Assembly (NCBI GenBank): GCA_031291715.1
Contig: JARLIN010000537.1
Location: 1-38,592, forward strand
DNA: 38,592 nucleotides
Direction of reading: 5' to 3'
DNA from: Rhodopila sp.
GTDB lineage: Bacteria; Pseudomonadota; Alphaproteobacteria; Acetobacterales; Acetobacteraceae
Made by a program: the position numbers and the translations under genes. The notes under the pieces were generated by a model, which was given only the letters and a program-made list of their open reading frames with translations, ran no database searches and had not been told where the DNA came from. The first letter of the stretch is position 1. Each line of letters opens with the position of its first letter. Positions 38,328 to 38,592 of the stretch are shown here, one piece after another.

Positions 38328-38592
38328 GTGACGAAATGCAATGAGGGCGACCGTGACGGCGCCGGCATACAGGTCATTGCCCGCGCGGCCGCCATCCTGC
38401 GTGCGCTGACGCAAGAAGGACTCAGCCTCGGGACGCTTGCGCGTGCCACGAGCCTGCCGCGCTCGACGGTTCAGCGCATTGTCGATGCCCTCGCCGCGGA
38501 GAGCCTGGTCGAGGTCGGGAAAGGCGGCGTGCGACCGGGCTGGGGTTTGCAGCAACTTGCGCAGGTGGCCCATTCCGACGTCGCGGCACGCG
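38328..38592 (+). CDS. IclR family transcriptional regulator, N-terminal part (runs off the window)
   Basis: The frame is open from the GTG at 38328 to the right edge (88 codons); GTG at 38304 is an in-frame alternative, and ACGGAAAA upstream favours the later one. The winged helix-turn-helix of IclR is clear: IARAAAILRALTQEGLSLGT, LARATSLPRSTVQRIVDAL, and AAESLVEVGKGGVRPGWGL. The ligand-binding domain lies beyond the window. Divergent orientation to the FMN reductase suggests local regulation. Confidence 0.85.
   Translation, partial: MTKCNEGDRDGAGIQVIARAAAILRALTQEGLSLGTLARATSLPRSTVQRIVDALAAESLVEVGKGGVRPGWGLQQLAQVAHSDVAAR

Overview
The window is a gene-dense, high-GC stretch of a bacterial chromosome. 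The petABC cytochrome bc1 operon, aerobic hemF, the yejABEF transporter, MmgE/PrpD and acyl-CoA dehydrogenase genes, and GC-rich palindromic intergenic repeats all suggest an alphaproteobacterium. Rhodospirillales/Acetobacteraceae is a plausible placement, but that is inference; there is no rRNA or tRNA in the window to test it.

Layout. Positions 1-677 hold an aldose 1-epimerase-like gene cut by the left edge. Positions 1007-6636 (minus) hold yejABEF, a peptide/opine-type ABC importer. Positions 6859-16141 (minus) hold a catabolic locus. It runs from two sugar-type permeases and a Tat-signal binding protein through a Baeyer-Villiger-type flavin monooxygenase, an amidohydrolase and a beta-hydroxyacid dehydrogenase to a ThDP-dependent 2-hydroxyacyl-CoA lyase-like enzyme. 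A TIM-barrel isomerase/epimerase stands divergent to it at 16382-17206. No transport ATPase is present in this locus. Positions 17243-21719 hold dinB, a GST, an NHL beta-propeller protein, a possibly frameshifted small gene and an acyl-CoA dehydrogenase.

Positions 21720-23740 look like a small accessory patch: the C-terminal remnant of an IS1595-type transposase, a four-helix membrane protein directly behind it, an AT-richer tract, and a vapBC-like toxin-antitoxin pair with a perfect palindrome at its start. Positions 23905-26010 (plus) carry MmgE/PrpD and dienelactone hydrolase genes. Positions 26100-27680 (minus) carry an exosortase-associated O-glycosylation ligase-like polytopic protein and a 52-residue membrane protein. 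Then come rlpA, and convergent to it mtnP-petC-petB-petA read as one operon, with hemF divergent from petA.

The right end (33182-37349, minus) has a small charged protein, a DUF429-like protein, a fusion of protein-L-isoaspartate methyltransferase to erythromycin esterase, and an unrecognised partner protein coupled to the fusion. A pair of exact 47-bp direct repeats, an FMN reductase and the start of an IclR-type regulator close the window.

The best candidates for something little described are the methyltransferase-esterase fusion with its partner, and the ABC importer/Baeyer-Villiger/ThDP-lyase locus. All functions are read from sequence motifs and gene order only; no database search was run.
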